A DNA stretch of 64,000 bases from Caecitellus pseudoparvulus (taxonomy: Eukaryota; Bigyra: Bicosoecida): NCBI GenBank assembly GCA_965644315.1, contig CBFFRQ010000056.1:434001-498000 (forward strand). Direction: 5' to 3'. The notes under the pieces are model-generated. The model was not told where the DNA came from, did no database searches, and saw only the letters and a list, made by a program, of their open reading frames with translations. A program made the translations under genes and the position numbers. Below, in pieces: positions 52,875-62,432 of the stretch; positions within the stretch are counted from its first letter, which is position 1, and each line of letters starts with the position of its first letter.

Positions 52875-53404
52875 GTCGTCAGGCCCCCTTGCCCAGAAAG
52901 TGGTCTAAGAGGCTGGCCCACGGGGCGAGCGCGCTGCCTTGTGCTTGCCCGGGAAGGTTGCTTGGCTGGGGGCGATGCCGCTGGGCGTGTCAAGCGCCAT
53001 CAAGGCGGCGAACGTGTGGGGGAATGCCCTGCCAGCTCCTGCCCCTCGCGGCTGGTCGACAGGGAGAGGATTCGTTTTGCACGATGCTTGTGTATCCCTA
53101 CCCTCCACTCCTCATTTCCCTATTGCGGAGGTCGCCGTCGCTTCGCCCTGCGCCTGCTTTTCCCGGCATGCCACGTGCACAGCGGGAGGTCGGCGGGGCA
53201 TTGCCGCTTGCAGCGCGGGCGTGTGCACCGCGCAAAACCCTCGCCGTGCCATACACCGCCGGCGCCAAGCCCCCACCGTCCATACTCAAACCCACACTGC
53301 TTCGTTGCTTTGCCGTGCACGGCATTTGACCCGCGCAGAGGCTGGGTTTTGCGAGGCAGCTGCACAGCCCGCTGACGGGCACCGCCAACAGCGCTGTGCC
53401 CAGC
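52875..53404. promoter_or_regulatory. Divergent intergenic region before membrane family member 3
   Basis: 530 bp between the start codons of the Sec1-family gene and membrane family member 3. It includes a pyrimidine-rich, lower-GC stretch at about 53085-53130. No gene is seen. Confidence 0.4.
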
Positions 53405-56400
53405 ATGAAAGACTCCAGTGCACTGCACTATGTCGGGAACAACCCCGATGTCGTGCTCAGCATGACCATGTGCGTGGGCCGAGGTCCCGGCTCATGCTGT
53501 GGGCAGGCGTTCTAGCGCTGGGTGTCGCGCTGCGGCCGCCCGACATGCACCTGCAGTCATCCCCCCCCTCCGCCTCAGGTGGCACACGCTGGAGCTCAAG
53601 GCACTGACCATTGGTCTTGGCGTCATTGGTGTGGCGTGCACCATGTACCAGTATGCTTACCAGCGCACTTTTTGGGAGATGGCGGGTGCGTGGAGGAGTT
53701 TCTTGCTTTCCCAGCACGGTTCGCCACGCCAAGCTCTTGTGAAGGGCAGCAACTCCTCGACGAGTGGCGCGTCTTGGCAGGCATGTGCAGTGCTCGGCAG
53801 GCCTGGTCAGGGGCACGAATGGGCCATGGCTGCGTCGTGCAGGGCGGCCTGGTTGCCTGTCTGGGGCCACGCCCTTTCACCGCTGACGGCAGCCCGTGGA
53901 CACTCTCACCTTTCCCCTGATCGCAGTTGACCGAGGCGCAAATGTGACCCCCACTGGAACCAACTACACAACCTTTGCCACTGCAGAGTTGCACGTCTAC
54001 CCAGCTCTGGAGGTGAGCGCCCCTTCCGCACGGGCCGCTTGCCCGGCCACTGCAGCACCTGCAGTGCCCAGCGCCACGCGTACCTCTCGGCTATTTCCCC
54101 CCGCAGGACCCTCTGTACTGGTTGTCGGGCTTCCAGTTCGGCTTTGGCAGTGCCTTGACGTCCTTCCTGCTGAGTTGCATCATTTTCCTGCACTATGCGA
54201 ACTTCAAGTTCTTGCGTTGCGACCGCATTACGTACTTGTCTCTCACGGGCCTGCTGCCGTCGACGTTGGTGTCGCTGGTCTCAGGGTACATGCTGTGGGG
54301 GGCTTCACAAGCGACCCTGGACTTTCTCGTCCCCATCACAGTGGTCTTGCTCTTTGCACTCGGCGCCGTCCCGGCGTGTGTAACGCCCTACGTGTACAAG
54401 CCGTTGTTTCAAGGCGTCATGTCGCATCCCATGTACTTGAGCGTGCTGTCCACCATGCTCACCATGGTCGTGGCGTACCTCGTCCTGAACATCATCACGC
54501 CCGCCTTCCTGACGGGGGACACCACCACGCGCGTCATCATTCGCCTCATCGTGTTCCCCCTGTTGATCGAGCTGCCTGCCGGGGCGGGCCGCTTGGTGGC
54601 ACGGTACTGGATGGGGGAGCACTACCCCATGGACCGCATCCTTATTTCCCTGGTGGGGCCCCTCGTTGGCTCCTCGCTCATGGGCCGCTTCCTGGCGACG
54701 AACATGGAGACGGTGTGGGAGACCGTCGGGCTGTCCATCGCGCTGTCCGTGGTGGAGCTGCTCATGCGCTCCACCATGCTGTGGCGGGATGACCTGTACA
54801 TCCAGTGCTGTGGACGGCCCTGTGGTGGCAAGAAGGTGGGTGTCCCTGCCCACGCCGCAGTGTAGTCGCACCCGTCACTCGCGCCACGCACCTGCACTGC
54901 AGGGCAAGAAGAAGGAGCGCAGAGCAGAGACGAGGGCATGGGTCATGTTCATGTTGTACGGTGCGTTGCGCGTGCCCTGAGATGTCGCCGCCATGCACAC
55001 ACCTTGCCATCGCCCACCCCCTCCTCGCCCGCCCCGCCCTCAGAGACCATTTTCGAGGATGCTGGTATTCTGTTGTCTCTCCCAGTCAGCTTGGTGTTCC
55101 GTGTGCCGCCCACCCCGGGCGCAGCGCCGCTGAGTGTCGCCGACCTCATCACCCGTGTGCTCATCCAGATGTTCATCGAGATGTTCACAGACATCGGCTA
55201 TGCCGTGGCGTACTGGGGCATGGTGCGCATTATGGGCGTGCGGTACGGAGCAGTGACTATGACCGAAATGCGCATTCGTCGACGCAGCACCATGCTGCGT
55301 GTCACAGAGACTCGGCGGTACCTCTTCCTGCCCAGGCCGATGCGCAGCATCAGTCGGGCATTGAACTTCAGCAAGAGCACCCTGGACCACACGACCCTGT
55401 CCACCGCAGACGACCTCAGCGCCGCTGGGGGCCCAGCCGCCACTGGCACCTCCACCGTCAGCACCGTCTCCTCGGGGCCGGACGGCACGCCCTCCTCCCC
55501 GCCCCCCTTCACGGTTGTGCCGGACCTGGACACGGGAGCTGACACTGGCGCAGCACGCGGCACGAGCTGGGGCGAGGGGTCCTACAAGGCCGCCAGCACG
55601 CCCACTGGCAAGTCAAAAGTGACGCCTTCATCACGGCAGGCTGCCAGTAGCTTCATTGACGACGCTGTGCCTCATCCCAGCGGAGCAGCCACCCCCCAGC
55701 GGGAGCCTTCCTCTGCCGACCACGCAGACCACAAGTCCATGTCACCGTCCAGTGACACGCCTCTGCCACAGGCACAGCTGATGCCCTCCCCTGCGACATC
55801 CCCTGCTGCTGGGGGCCGGCCAGGTCGCATTGCCTCAACTGCGAGCTCTGAGGCCACCAGCATGGCGTCACACCCAGGGCGACTCGGCACAGACCTCACG
55901 ACGGGGGACCCCCATGTGAGGCAAGGCACTCCCATGGCAGCCGACGCGTCAGCGGGGGCACTGCCTCAGGCGCCGAAAGTCGGGCCCATCTCTGTAGCTG
56001 CTCCAGGCTCGCCTCCCCGCCCCGTGACTCTGACCATCCCAGCCGGCGCGGACAGTGACGGGGGCTCCTTGCCGGGGTCTCCCCACCCCGTGTCTGCCAG
56101 GCGCGTGCAGGAGGTGGAGGACGTCTCGGACATCGCACACGTGAAGGACAACTTCTGGTCCTGCTCGCCCTGCTGCCTGAGGCCCGACACCGCCATCGTG
56201 CGGCGTAGCCGTGCAGCCTTGGTGCAGGAGCTCAGGCGGGAGCGGGTGTCGGAGCAAGAGTTCATCTGGGAGCCCATCGCACTGGGCCTCATCGCATACC
56301 AGAGCGGCCGCTCCAGGCGCGACCTGCAGACTGGCCCAGGGGCAGAGGCGCAGTGGACGCATGTGAGAGCGATGGAGGCTCCCACCTCCCCCACCGCTGC

Positions 56401-56893
56401 GACGGACGTGTACGGCAAGGAGGCGTTTACAGGTGGTATGAATGCGTCTGCCTATGAGATGACGCTCAAGGCAGCCCCTGCACCGGCGTCGGGGGCACAG
56501 AGCCCTGGTGCACCCAGCATGGAGCTGCCACCTCGCCCCCCCCTGCACCACTCCACCAAGTCCCAGGTGGAGGCAGGCAAGCGGGAACGCCAGGTGCGGG
56601 AGCAAGTGGAACAGGCGGTGGCGATGGGCACGGAGCCCAGTGCAGGCCTGGAGGATGAATTCTCGCCTCCACTGCTCACGCTCATCGCCATGCGCATGGA
56701 GCTGGTGGCTCTGCGCTTCCTGCGTGGTTGGGAGACCCGGTTCAAGTTTTGGAACCTGACCATTGCGCTAGCCATGCTGGGAGGGGCCTTGTACACCCTC
56801 CGCACCATGAACGGGAACTTCCTGTGCCCAGTCGGGGAACCGGACAGACCAGACGACTGGGTGTTCGACTTCTGTGTTAACCTACGTGACTAG
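53405..56893 (+). CDS. Multi-pass membrane protein family, member 3 (6 exons)
   Basis: Exons 53405-53469 (MKDSSALHYVGNNPDVVL), 53579-53685, 53927-54012, 54107-54835, 54903-54960 and 55044-56893 join in frame to give 964 residues. It is closely related to member 2: HYANFKFLRCDR, VTPYVYKPLFQG, FPLLIELPAGAGR, MGRFLATNMETVWETVGLS, QCCGRPCGGKK and YETIFEDAGILLSLPV align directly. About eleven hydrophobic segments are visible. The Ser/Pro-rich loop is longer than in member 2. The end is RFLRGWETRFKFW, a hydrophobic segment, and FLCPVGEPDRPDDWVFDFC. The extra introns (after the third, fourth and fifth exons) fall inside regions that are continuous in member 2, so introns were gained here or lost there. 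Function is unknown. The stop is 59 bp from the stop of the convergent GT64 gene. Confidence 0.87.
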
Positions 56894-56952
56894 CTGCTGC
56901 CAGTGACAGCTGAACAGCTCATCGGCAAAATGCAGTGTGCATGCTTGGCACT

Positions 56953-58509
56953 TCAGCAGCCTGGTGCGAAGATGATTGACCACACTGACGGAAGCCACGC
57001 CACGTCCGCCGCCACCACCGCCACCTCTGCCTGCGTCGGCTCCACCTTGTGCGCCTGCGGAGTCTCCTCTGCAGCTGCCATCGCTGCCTCCTCATCCGTC
57101 AGCCACCGCGTGAACAAATGCACGCACTCATCACGCTGCTGCACGTGCTTCTTGCCGTGCGAGATGCCTCCCCCGTACAGCCCGTAGTCCGACACCACAC
57201 GCATCCCCTCCGCACTCGCACTGTCCCCCACCATCACACCCCTCGAACCACGCCCCTGCAAGTGGAGATGAAGCCAGGAGGAAAAGCGCAGCTCGACGGG
57301 GCCCAGCCCTGTCGCGTGGCTGGCCACCAGCTGCATGCCAATGTCCTCACAGTTGCGGCCTTGCTTGACATGGCGGCGAATGGCCACTGTGGCGGCCGAG
57401 TCACTCCAGTACAGTGAGAGCATGGAGTTTGGCACGAAGGCGTTCTTGGTGAGGGCGATGGAGTTGGGACGCCACAGGAGAAAGGTGGGCGCGTAGCGAT
57501 AGTGGTGCCTGGCGCACCCTGTGCCAGCGTTCTTCCGTGGCTTGGGCGGGCTGGAGGTGCCAAGCCAGGCACTGGCCCCGTCACCGCCGACCGTATCTCG
57601 CGGCTGGGCTGCGCCAGAGGGAGCTGTGGGCATGAGGCCCCCATCCCGCTGGGCACGGCGCAGCGGCGCCCATGCCTCTTCCTCCCAGCGCTCAGCACAG
57701 CGACCCTGACGCCCCTCGAAGCCCACCAGCCGACGAGGGTGCCGCTGCGCCACGGCCGACCCACTGCACAGCTCCATGCACCGCATCCGCATGTCGTCGT
57801 CCACGTGGAACATCGACCCATGCACCCGCACAGGCGCAGATGTCACGCCCGCCGGACCAGATGCGCCCTCCCACGGGCCCTGCAGCTGCAGCACTCTCGG
57901 GTGCGGCACAAACCGCTCATTCAGGCCCATGTCCCCCGCCGCGTGCAGGACCACCGGCACTGCCAACAGGCGGTTGATGGTGGCGGGCTGCAGATCCAGC
58001 TTGGACCACAGCTCAGCATCTGCGTCCTGGATGGCACCCGCGACGAGGTGCCCCACCGATACCGGCAGGGGGCGCTCATTGTCTCCCCACACGACGTGCA
58101 CCACACCAACACAGCTGCAGCGAGCGTAGTGCAGGATGGCGTCGGCCATGAGGACGTCATTCCGGAAGCCGTTCAGGACAATGCCCATCTTCACACCGTC
58201 TGTCAGGGACTGGGGCTGTGCGTCCCCCGGCGGGTGGGTGCCTCCTGACCGCAGGGTTTGTGCCAGGGCCTCCAGCACCAGGTGCGGAGTTTCGATGCCC
58301 GCCACATGGTATTGATAGGGCACCGGGCGCGTGTTGGTGGAGTTGCAGGCGAAGCAGGTGAGCCATGTGGAGAGGGCACAGGCCAAGGCAATGGTGGCGA
58401 TGGAGGCCAGGGCCACCCGGCACAGTGGTAGGTGCCTTTTATTCCTGTTGCGAGGTGCCATCTCGCCGTCTGCATCTCGGGACGCCGAGCATGGCAGGCG
58501 TTCCAACAT
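56953..58509 (-). CDS. GT64 exostosin-like glycosyltransferase, copy A
   Basis: 518 residues from ATG 58509 (MLERLPCSAS), with an alternative start at 58461 (MAPRNRNKRH). It is a type II membrane protein: one N-terminal anchor (VALASIATIALACALSTWL), then a lumenal catalytic domain. GT64 features: KMGIVLNGFRNDVLMADAIL, VVHVVWGDNERPLP, NRLLAVPVV, the DDD metal motif in MFHVDDDMRMRCMEL, PRRLVGFEGRQ, FLLWRPNSIALTKNAF, and RRHVKQGRNCEDIGMQLVAS (the NCED motif). GT64 enzymes add N-acetylhexosamine or glucuronic acid in proteoglycan-type or sphingolipid glycans in the Golgi; donor and acceptor here are unknown. Copy A has a ~60-residue Pro/Gly-rich insert before FLLWRPN that copy B lacks. It is tandem with copy B on the same strand. 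Confidence 0.87.
   Translation of the reverse strand: MLERLPCSASRDADGEMAPRNRNKRHLPLCRVALASIATIALACALSTWLTCFACNSTNTRPVPYQYHVAGIETPHLVLEALAQTLRSGGTHPPGDAQPQSLTDGVKMGIVLNGFRNDVLMADAILHYARCSCVGVVHVVWGDNERPLPVSVGHLVAGAIQDADAELWSKLDLQPATINRLLAVPVVLHAAGDMGLNERFVPHPRVLQLQGPWEGASGPAGVTSAPVRVHGSMFHVDDDMRMRCMELCSGSAVAQRHPRRLVGFEGRQGRCAERWEEEAWAPLRRAQRDGGLMPTAPSGAAQPRDTVGGDGASAWLGTSSPPKPRKNAGTGCARHHYRYAPTFLLWRPNSIALTKNAFVPNSMLSLYWSDSAATVAIRRHVKQGRNCEDIGMQLVASHATGLGPVELRFSSWLHLHLQGRGSRGVMVGDSASAEGMRVVSDYGLYGGGISHGKKHVQQRDECVHLFTRWLTDEEAAMAAAEETPQAHKVEPTQAEVAVVAADVAWLPSVWSIIFAPGC
57716..58424 (-). repeat. Near-identical 709 bp block shared with 59416-60124 (copy A)
   Basis: Base-by-base comparison with the second copy at a constant 1700 bp offset shows only two mismatches (58243 T/C and 58315 A/G). 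It covers the membrane anchor and the N-terminal half of the catalytic domain. Sequence on both sides diverges abruptly. Confidence 0.95.
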
Positions 58510-58802
58510 GTTCTCGGCTGAAAGCCACTGACACGGGGTGGGACCTCATGAGCGATGTGGTGTGAAACATACATTCTCTGGTCGGGTTTTGAGCTGTGCA
58601 GTCGCTGGTCGCGCCGCTGTGAGGCGTGTGGTGCTCTGGCAACTCTGTTGCTGCGGCGGGGGGCCAGGGAAGCCGCGCCACAAAGCGTGAACACCTGGAC
58701 AAAGCAAACAGCCTGGTGCAAGGCAACCAGGGCCACACAAAGCTGCTCCAGCATGCGCTGGGCGCGGCTTGCTGCGGCGGCTTCAGGGGGGGTTTGGTCA
58801 GG

Positions 58803-60554
58803 CTAGCATCCAGGCGCAGTGACGGCTCGTGACAGGAACGGAAGCCACGCCACGTCCGCCGCCACCACCGCCACCTCTGCCTGCGTCGGCTCCACCTTGT
58901 GCGCCTGCGGAGTCTCCTCTGCAGCTGCCACCGCCGCCTCCTCATCCGTCAGCCACCGCGTGAACAAATGCACGCACTCACCCCGCCGACGAAAGTGGTC
59001 CCCTCCGTGCGAGATGCCTCCCCCATGCTCACCATAGTCCGACACCACACGCATCCCCTCCGCACTCGCACTGTCCCCCACCGTCACACCCCTCGAACCA
59101 CCCCGCTGCAGGTATTGGTGCAACCAGGAGGAAAAGCGCAGCTCGACGGGGCCTAGCCCTGTCGCGTGGCTGGCCACCAGCTGCATGCCAATGTCCTCAC
59201 AGTTGCGGCCTTGCTTCACATGGCGACGAATGGCCAGTGTGGCGGGTGAGTCACTCCAGTACAGTGAGAGCATGGAGTTTGGCACGAAGGCGTTCTTGGT
59301 GAGGACGATAGAGTTTGGACGCCACAGGAGGAAGTGCCCAGGAAAAGAGTACTGGTGCTCCAGGCACCCTGTCTGCGGGGCCTGTGCTGGCCGAGTGCAC
59401 TTGGCTTGTCGTCCATCGAAGCCCACCAGCCGACGAGGGTGCCGCTGCGCCACGGCCGACCCACTGCACAGCTCCATGCACCGCATCCGCATGTCGTCGT
59501 CCACGTGGAACATCGACCCATGCACCCGCACAGGCGCAGATGTCACGCCCGCCGGACCAGATGCGCCCTCCCACGGGCCCTGCAGCTGCAGCACTCTCGG
59601 GTGCGGCACAAACCGCTCATTCAGGCCCATGTCCCCCGCCGCGTGCAGGACCACCGGCACTGCCAACAGGCGGTTGATGGTGGCGGGCTGCAGATCCAGC
59701 TTGGACCACAGCTCAGCATCTGCGTCCTGGATGGCACCCGCGACGAGGTGCCCCACCGATACCGGCAGGGGGCGCTCATTGTCTCCCCACACGACGTGCA
59801 CCACACCAACACAGCTGCAGCGAGCGTAGTGCAGGATGGCGTCGGCCATGAGGACGTCATTCCGGAAGCCGTTCAGGACAATGCCCATCTTCACACCGTC
59901 TGTCAGGGACTGGGGCTGTGCGTCCCCCGGCGGGTGGGTGCCCCCTGACCGCAGGGTTTGTGCCAGGGCCTCCAGCACCAGGTGCGGAGTTTCGATGCCC
60001 GCCACATGGTATTGGTAGGGCACCGGGCGCGTGTTGGTGGAGTTGCAGGCGAAGCAGGTGAGCCATGTGGAGAGGGCACAGGCCAAGGCAATGGTGGCGA
60101 TGGAGGCCAGGGCCACCCGGCACAAGTTTACTTGTCTGCGCAGGCCCTTGGCGTTCGGACCATCGGTGTCTGTCTTCCCTCCGCAGGTGGGTAGACACCC
60201 CGTGCCATTCAAGAGCATGGCTGCTTCAGCTTCCAAGTATGGACTGCGATCCTCGTACGAACAACGAACAAGCCAATGGCAGTCTCTTGTTGCCGTTTCA
60301 CGTTTGTCATGTGGGGATGATTGCTCAGATGTATCTGCGCGGGCAAGTACTGCTGGCGCTCCCATGATTGGGTCGGAATGGCAAGCTGGGGCGCCAATGG
60401 ATTCTTCAAAGTCTCCACACGGATTTTCTCTGCTATCCCAGTGGCTACCAGCCGTGGGCGTGGAGTGTTTGAGGTGGTTTTGTTTCGCTGTCGCCGTTGG
60501 GCAACGTGCCGGGCAACGCGCCACACGCTGCATTCGCACATGTGAGGGGTGCAT
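58803..60554 (-). CDS. GT64 exostosin-like glycosyltransferase, copy B
   Basis: Up to 583 residues from ATG 60554; the true start may be further in (for example MLLNGTGCLP, closer to the anchor), because the first ~110 residues are unlike copy A. From the membrane anchor to the PRRLVGF segment it is identical to copy A apart from scattered changes. It then differs: copy B has a short loop (RQAKCTRPAQAPQTGC) instead of the insert in A. The catalytic residues are intact: DDD in FHVDDDMRM, VVWGDNE, FLLWRPNSIVLTKNAF, RNCEDIGMQ. The C-terminus resembles copy A again but with more substitutions. It is expected to be a Golgi type II glycosyltransferase like copy A; the different N-terminal tail could change Golgi sorting. 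The two genes are 293 bp apart. Confidence 0.87.
   Translation of the reverse strand: MHPSHVRMQRVARCPARCPTATAKQNHLKHSTPTAGSHWDSRENPCGDFEESIGAPACHSDPIMGAPAVLARADTSEQSSPHDKRETATRDCHWLVRCSYEDRSPYLEAEAAMLLNGTGCLPTCGGKTDTDGPNAKGLRRQVNLCRVALASIATIALACALSTWLTCFACNSTNTRPVPYQYHVAGIETPHLVLEALAQTLRSGGTHPPGDAQPQSLTDGVKMGIVLNGFRNDVLMADAILHYARCSCVGVVHVVWGDNERPLPVSVGHLVAGAIQDADAELWSKLDLQPATINRLLAVPVVLHAAGDMGLNERFVPHPRVLQLQGPWEGASGPAGVTSAPVRVHGSMFHVDDDMRMRCMELCSGSAVAQRHPRRLVGFDGRQAKCTRPAQAPQTGCLEHQYSFPGHFLLWRPNSIVLTKNAFVPNSMLSLYWSDSPATLAIRRHVKQGRNCEDIGMQLVASHATGLGPVELRFSSWLHQYLQRGGSRGVTVGDSASAEGMRVVSDYGEHGGGISHGGDHFRRRGECVHLFTRWLTDEEAAVAAAEETPQAHKVEPTQAEVAVVAADVAWLPFLSRAVTAPGC
59416..60124 (-). repeat. Near-identical 709 bp block shared with 57716-58424 (copy B)
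   Basis: Partner of the block in copy A; two mismatches in 709 bp. The rest of the two genes is clearly more diverged. Confidence 0.95.
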
Positions 60555-60871
60555 GGCAGCTGAAAACCTGTTGATTAATCATTTATCCCGTTCATGGTTG
60601 AGGCAAGGCCTCCCTGGAAGTCCGCAGGCGCCGGCAGGTGTCGCGCCGAAGCCATGTGACCCCCCCCCCCCGGCAACCCTGTGAGTATCCCAACAAGTAT
60701 ATGACTAAAACATTCGGTCTGCAATGAATGAAGTGCACTTCACCTGTGAACACTGTCGCTCGCTGCCGGAGCCTGGCGTTGATTCCGAGAAAGGAGCCGG
60801 TGTCCAGACCATCCTGGCTCACTGAGCACAAATTGCGCTGCCGTTCCGGTTCTATTCGCGGCCTAAGCAGC
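60555..60871. promoter_or_regulatory. Divergent intergenic region with an AT-rich patch
   Basis: 317 bp between the start of GT64 copy B (minus) and the RIIa-like gene (plus). It includes an unusually AT-rich stretch for this window (about 60568-60590, around TTGATTAATCATTTATCCC) and a C10 run at 60660-60670. No gene is seen. Confidence 0.35.
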
Positions 60872-61196
60872 ATGGCATCAAGTGAGCGAAGAACGGTACT
60901 ATCAGCATCCCACCAGAAAGATTTGGATGAGGCGAAGGTGCGTGCCAACGCTGTGAACGAGGGCGAGTATTGGGTAGGTCGCTGAGCGACGTCGCCCGTT
61001 TCCGCAGACCTCACTGCGTATGAAAGACAGCGAGTACCTTGAGAAGCACCCGGAGGCGCAAAAGATGGTGGAGGCCTTTGTGTCCCATCTTTTGGCAACC
61101 AAGCCTGATGACACGATCGCTGCCGCGGTGCAGTTCTTTCAAGACACAGACAGGGTGAAGGCCTCCGTGCTCAAGCAAACGAAGCTCCCAAAGTAG
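60872..61196 (+). CDS. Small RIIa/DPY30-like protein (2 exons)
   Basis: Exons 60872-60937 (MASSERRTVLSAS) and 61008-61196 join in phase 0 (donor GTGCGT, acceptor CCGCAG), giving 84 residues. The second exon reads SEYLEKHPEAQKMVEAFVSHLLATKPDDTIAAAVQFF, a pattern close to the RIIa/DPY30 dimerisation helices (YLxxHP...LL..KP.D...F..xFF). Such mini-domains are common in flagellar radial-spoke, A-kinase-anchoring and chromatin complexes. Together with the dynein light chain a flagellar role is the more likely, but this is inference from a short sequence. The tail is basic (KASVLKQTKLPK). Without splicing only an uninformative 38-residue extension would be read. Confidence 0.65.
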
Positions 61197-61645
61197 GCTG
61201 GGGGGCATGTAGAGGGTACCCTACTTGAACTGGCGTATCTCTCTGGGCGCCTCTGATCCTGCACCTCGGCTGGCGTTCTTTGGAGGGGCAGCTTGAGGGG
61301 AGTCGAGGACTCCCTGCGTGCAGCGTTGCAGCGTCCGCTGGGCATGCTGTCCTTCAAAGCTAGCGGAGGATCTGCATCGTTTGTATGCCTTTTCTGGTGC
61401 TCGCCAGCTCTCCTGTTTCCGACCCTTGTGCTCCGCACTGCCGGAGAAGAATGCACGTTGGAGCTAGCTGGGCCAAGCGACGGGCTCGATCAAAACTCAT
61501 CGCACCCTACTCTCTGCCTGACGACAGAGGAAGGTGCACTTGCTTCCACAGCTCCCTTCCGGCAGCAGGGCTTGCGCATCGGCCTGTTTGACCAAGGGAG
61601 GAGCTCCTCTGGTCGCAGGTGGAGAGCAATTTCCGCCGCCTCACC
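61197..61645. other. Intergenic region upstream of RPB7
   Basis: 449 bp between the RIIa-like gene and RPB7, same strand. It has a lower GC content than average. It carries a GCGGAAAT motif (reverse complement, 61629-61636) only ten bases before the RPB7 ATG. No gene is seen. Confidence 0.4.
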
Positions 61646-62376
61646 ATGGTGTTTTTTCAGGTGCGACAGCCGCCAGCAGTGTCAGCACGCCGCTACACTC
61701 ACACGAAGCAACACTCACAATCACACAGAAGACACTGCGGCACACAATCCAGCTGCACCCCAGGTACTTGGGGCAGAACTTGCGTGACACGTTGGAAACC
61801 CAGCTGCGCAGGGATGTGGAGGGGACGCTGGAGGCAGATGCTTTCGTCATCACCGTCATGGGCATGAACTCTGACAGCTCAGTGCAAGGCACAGTGAACG
61901 CTCAGTCGGGCTTTGTGACGTTCGAAGTGACGTACGATGCCATTCTCTTCCGGGCCTTCAAGCACGAAGTGCTGCTTGGCGAAGTGTCGGCAGTGACCAC
62001 CCAGGGGATCTTTGTGGACTCTGGTCCCCTGTCCACCTTCATCATCAGCTTGGTACGAAGCTCGTTTTCGCGGTAGCGGCCATGCATGCGTGACACACTC
62101 TTTTCTGCGTCCTGCAGAACTTGCCCGAAGGCATGGAGTTTGACGCCGCAGAGAGCTGCTACAGGAACGCGGAGACTCAGGAAAAGATCGCCGTTGGGCA
62201 GTCAGTGCGGTACCGAATCCTGACGGCAGATCACGGGACTGGTCAGGGTGTACGTGGGGGCTCCTAGCCATTCTGCTCGCGTGCCGTGTGTCGAACTCAC
62301 CCTCGCCCCGCTTCCGCCACAGGGTGCCATCGGGAACATGAGCAAGCCTTACTTGGGCACCATTGATGCCTCGTGA
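61646..62376 (+). CDS. RPB7: RNA polymerase II subunit RPB7
   Basis: Four exons, 61646-61660 (MVFFQ), 61729-62052, 62118-62249 and 62323-62376, join in phase 0 to give 174 residues, matching the usual 170-172. Donors are GTGCGA, GTACGA and GTACGT. Family features in order: KTLRHTIQLHPRYLGQNL, DVEGTLEADAFVITV, VTFEVTYDAILFRAFKHEVLLGEV, the OB-fold start FVDSGPLSTFI, NLPEGMEFD, and the C-terminal GAIGNMSKPYLGTIDAS. RPB7 forms the stalk of Pol II with RPB4 and helps initiation and RNA binding. The Pol III (RPC25) and Pol I (A43) paralogues are longer and lack this exact C-terminus. The tiny 15 nt first exon is easily missed. The stop is 56 bp from the stop of the convergent coiled-coil gene. Confidence 0.93.
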
Positions 62377-62432
62377 GCGAATGAATGCATTGTCCAGTGT
62401 GGTGCCCGCGGGCTGCACGCCCACGCACCGCT

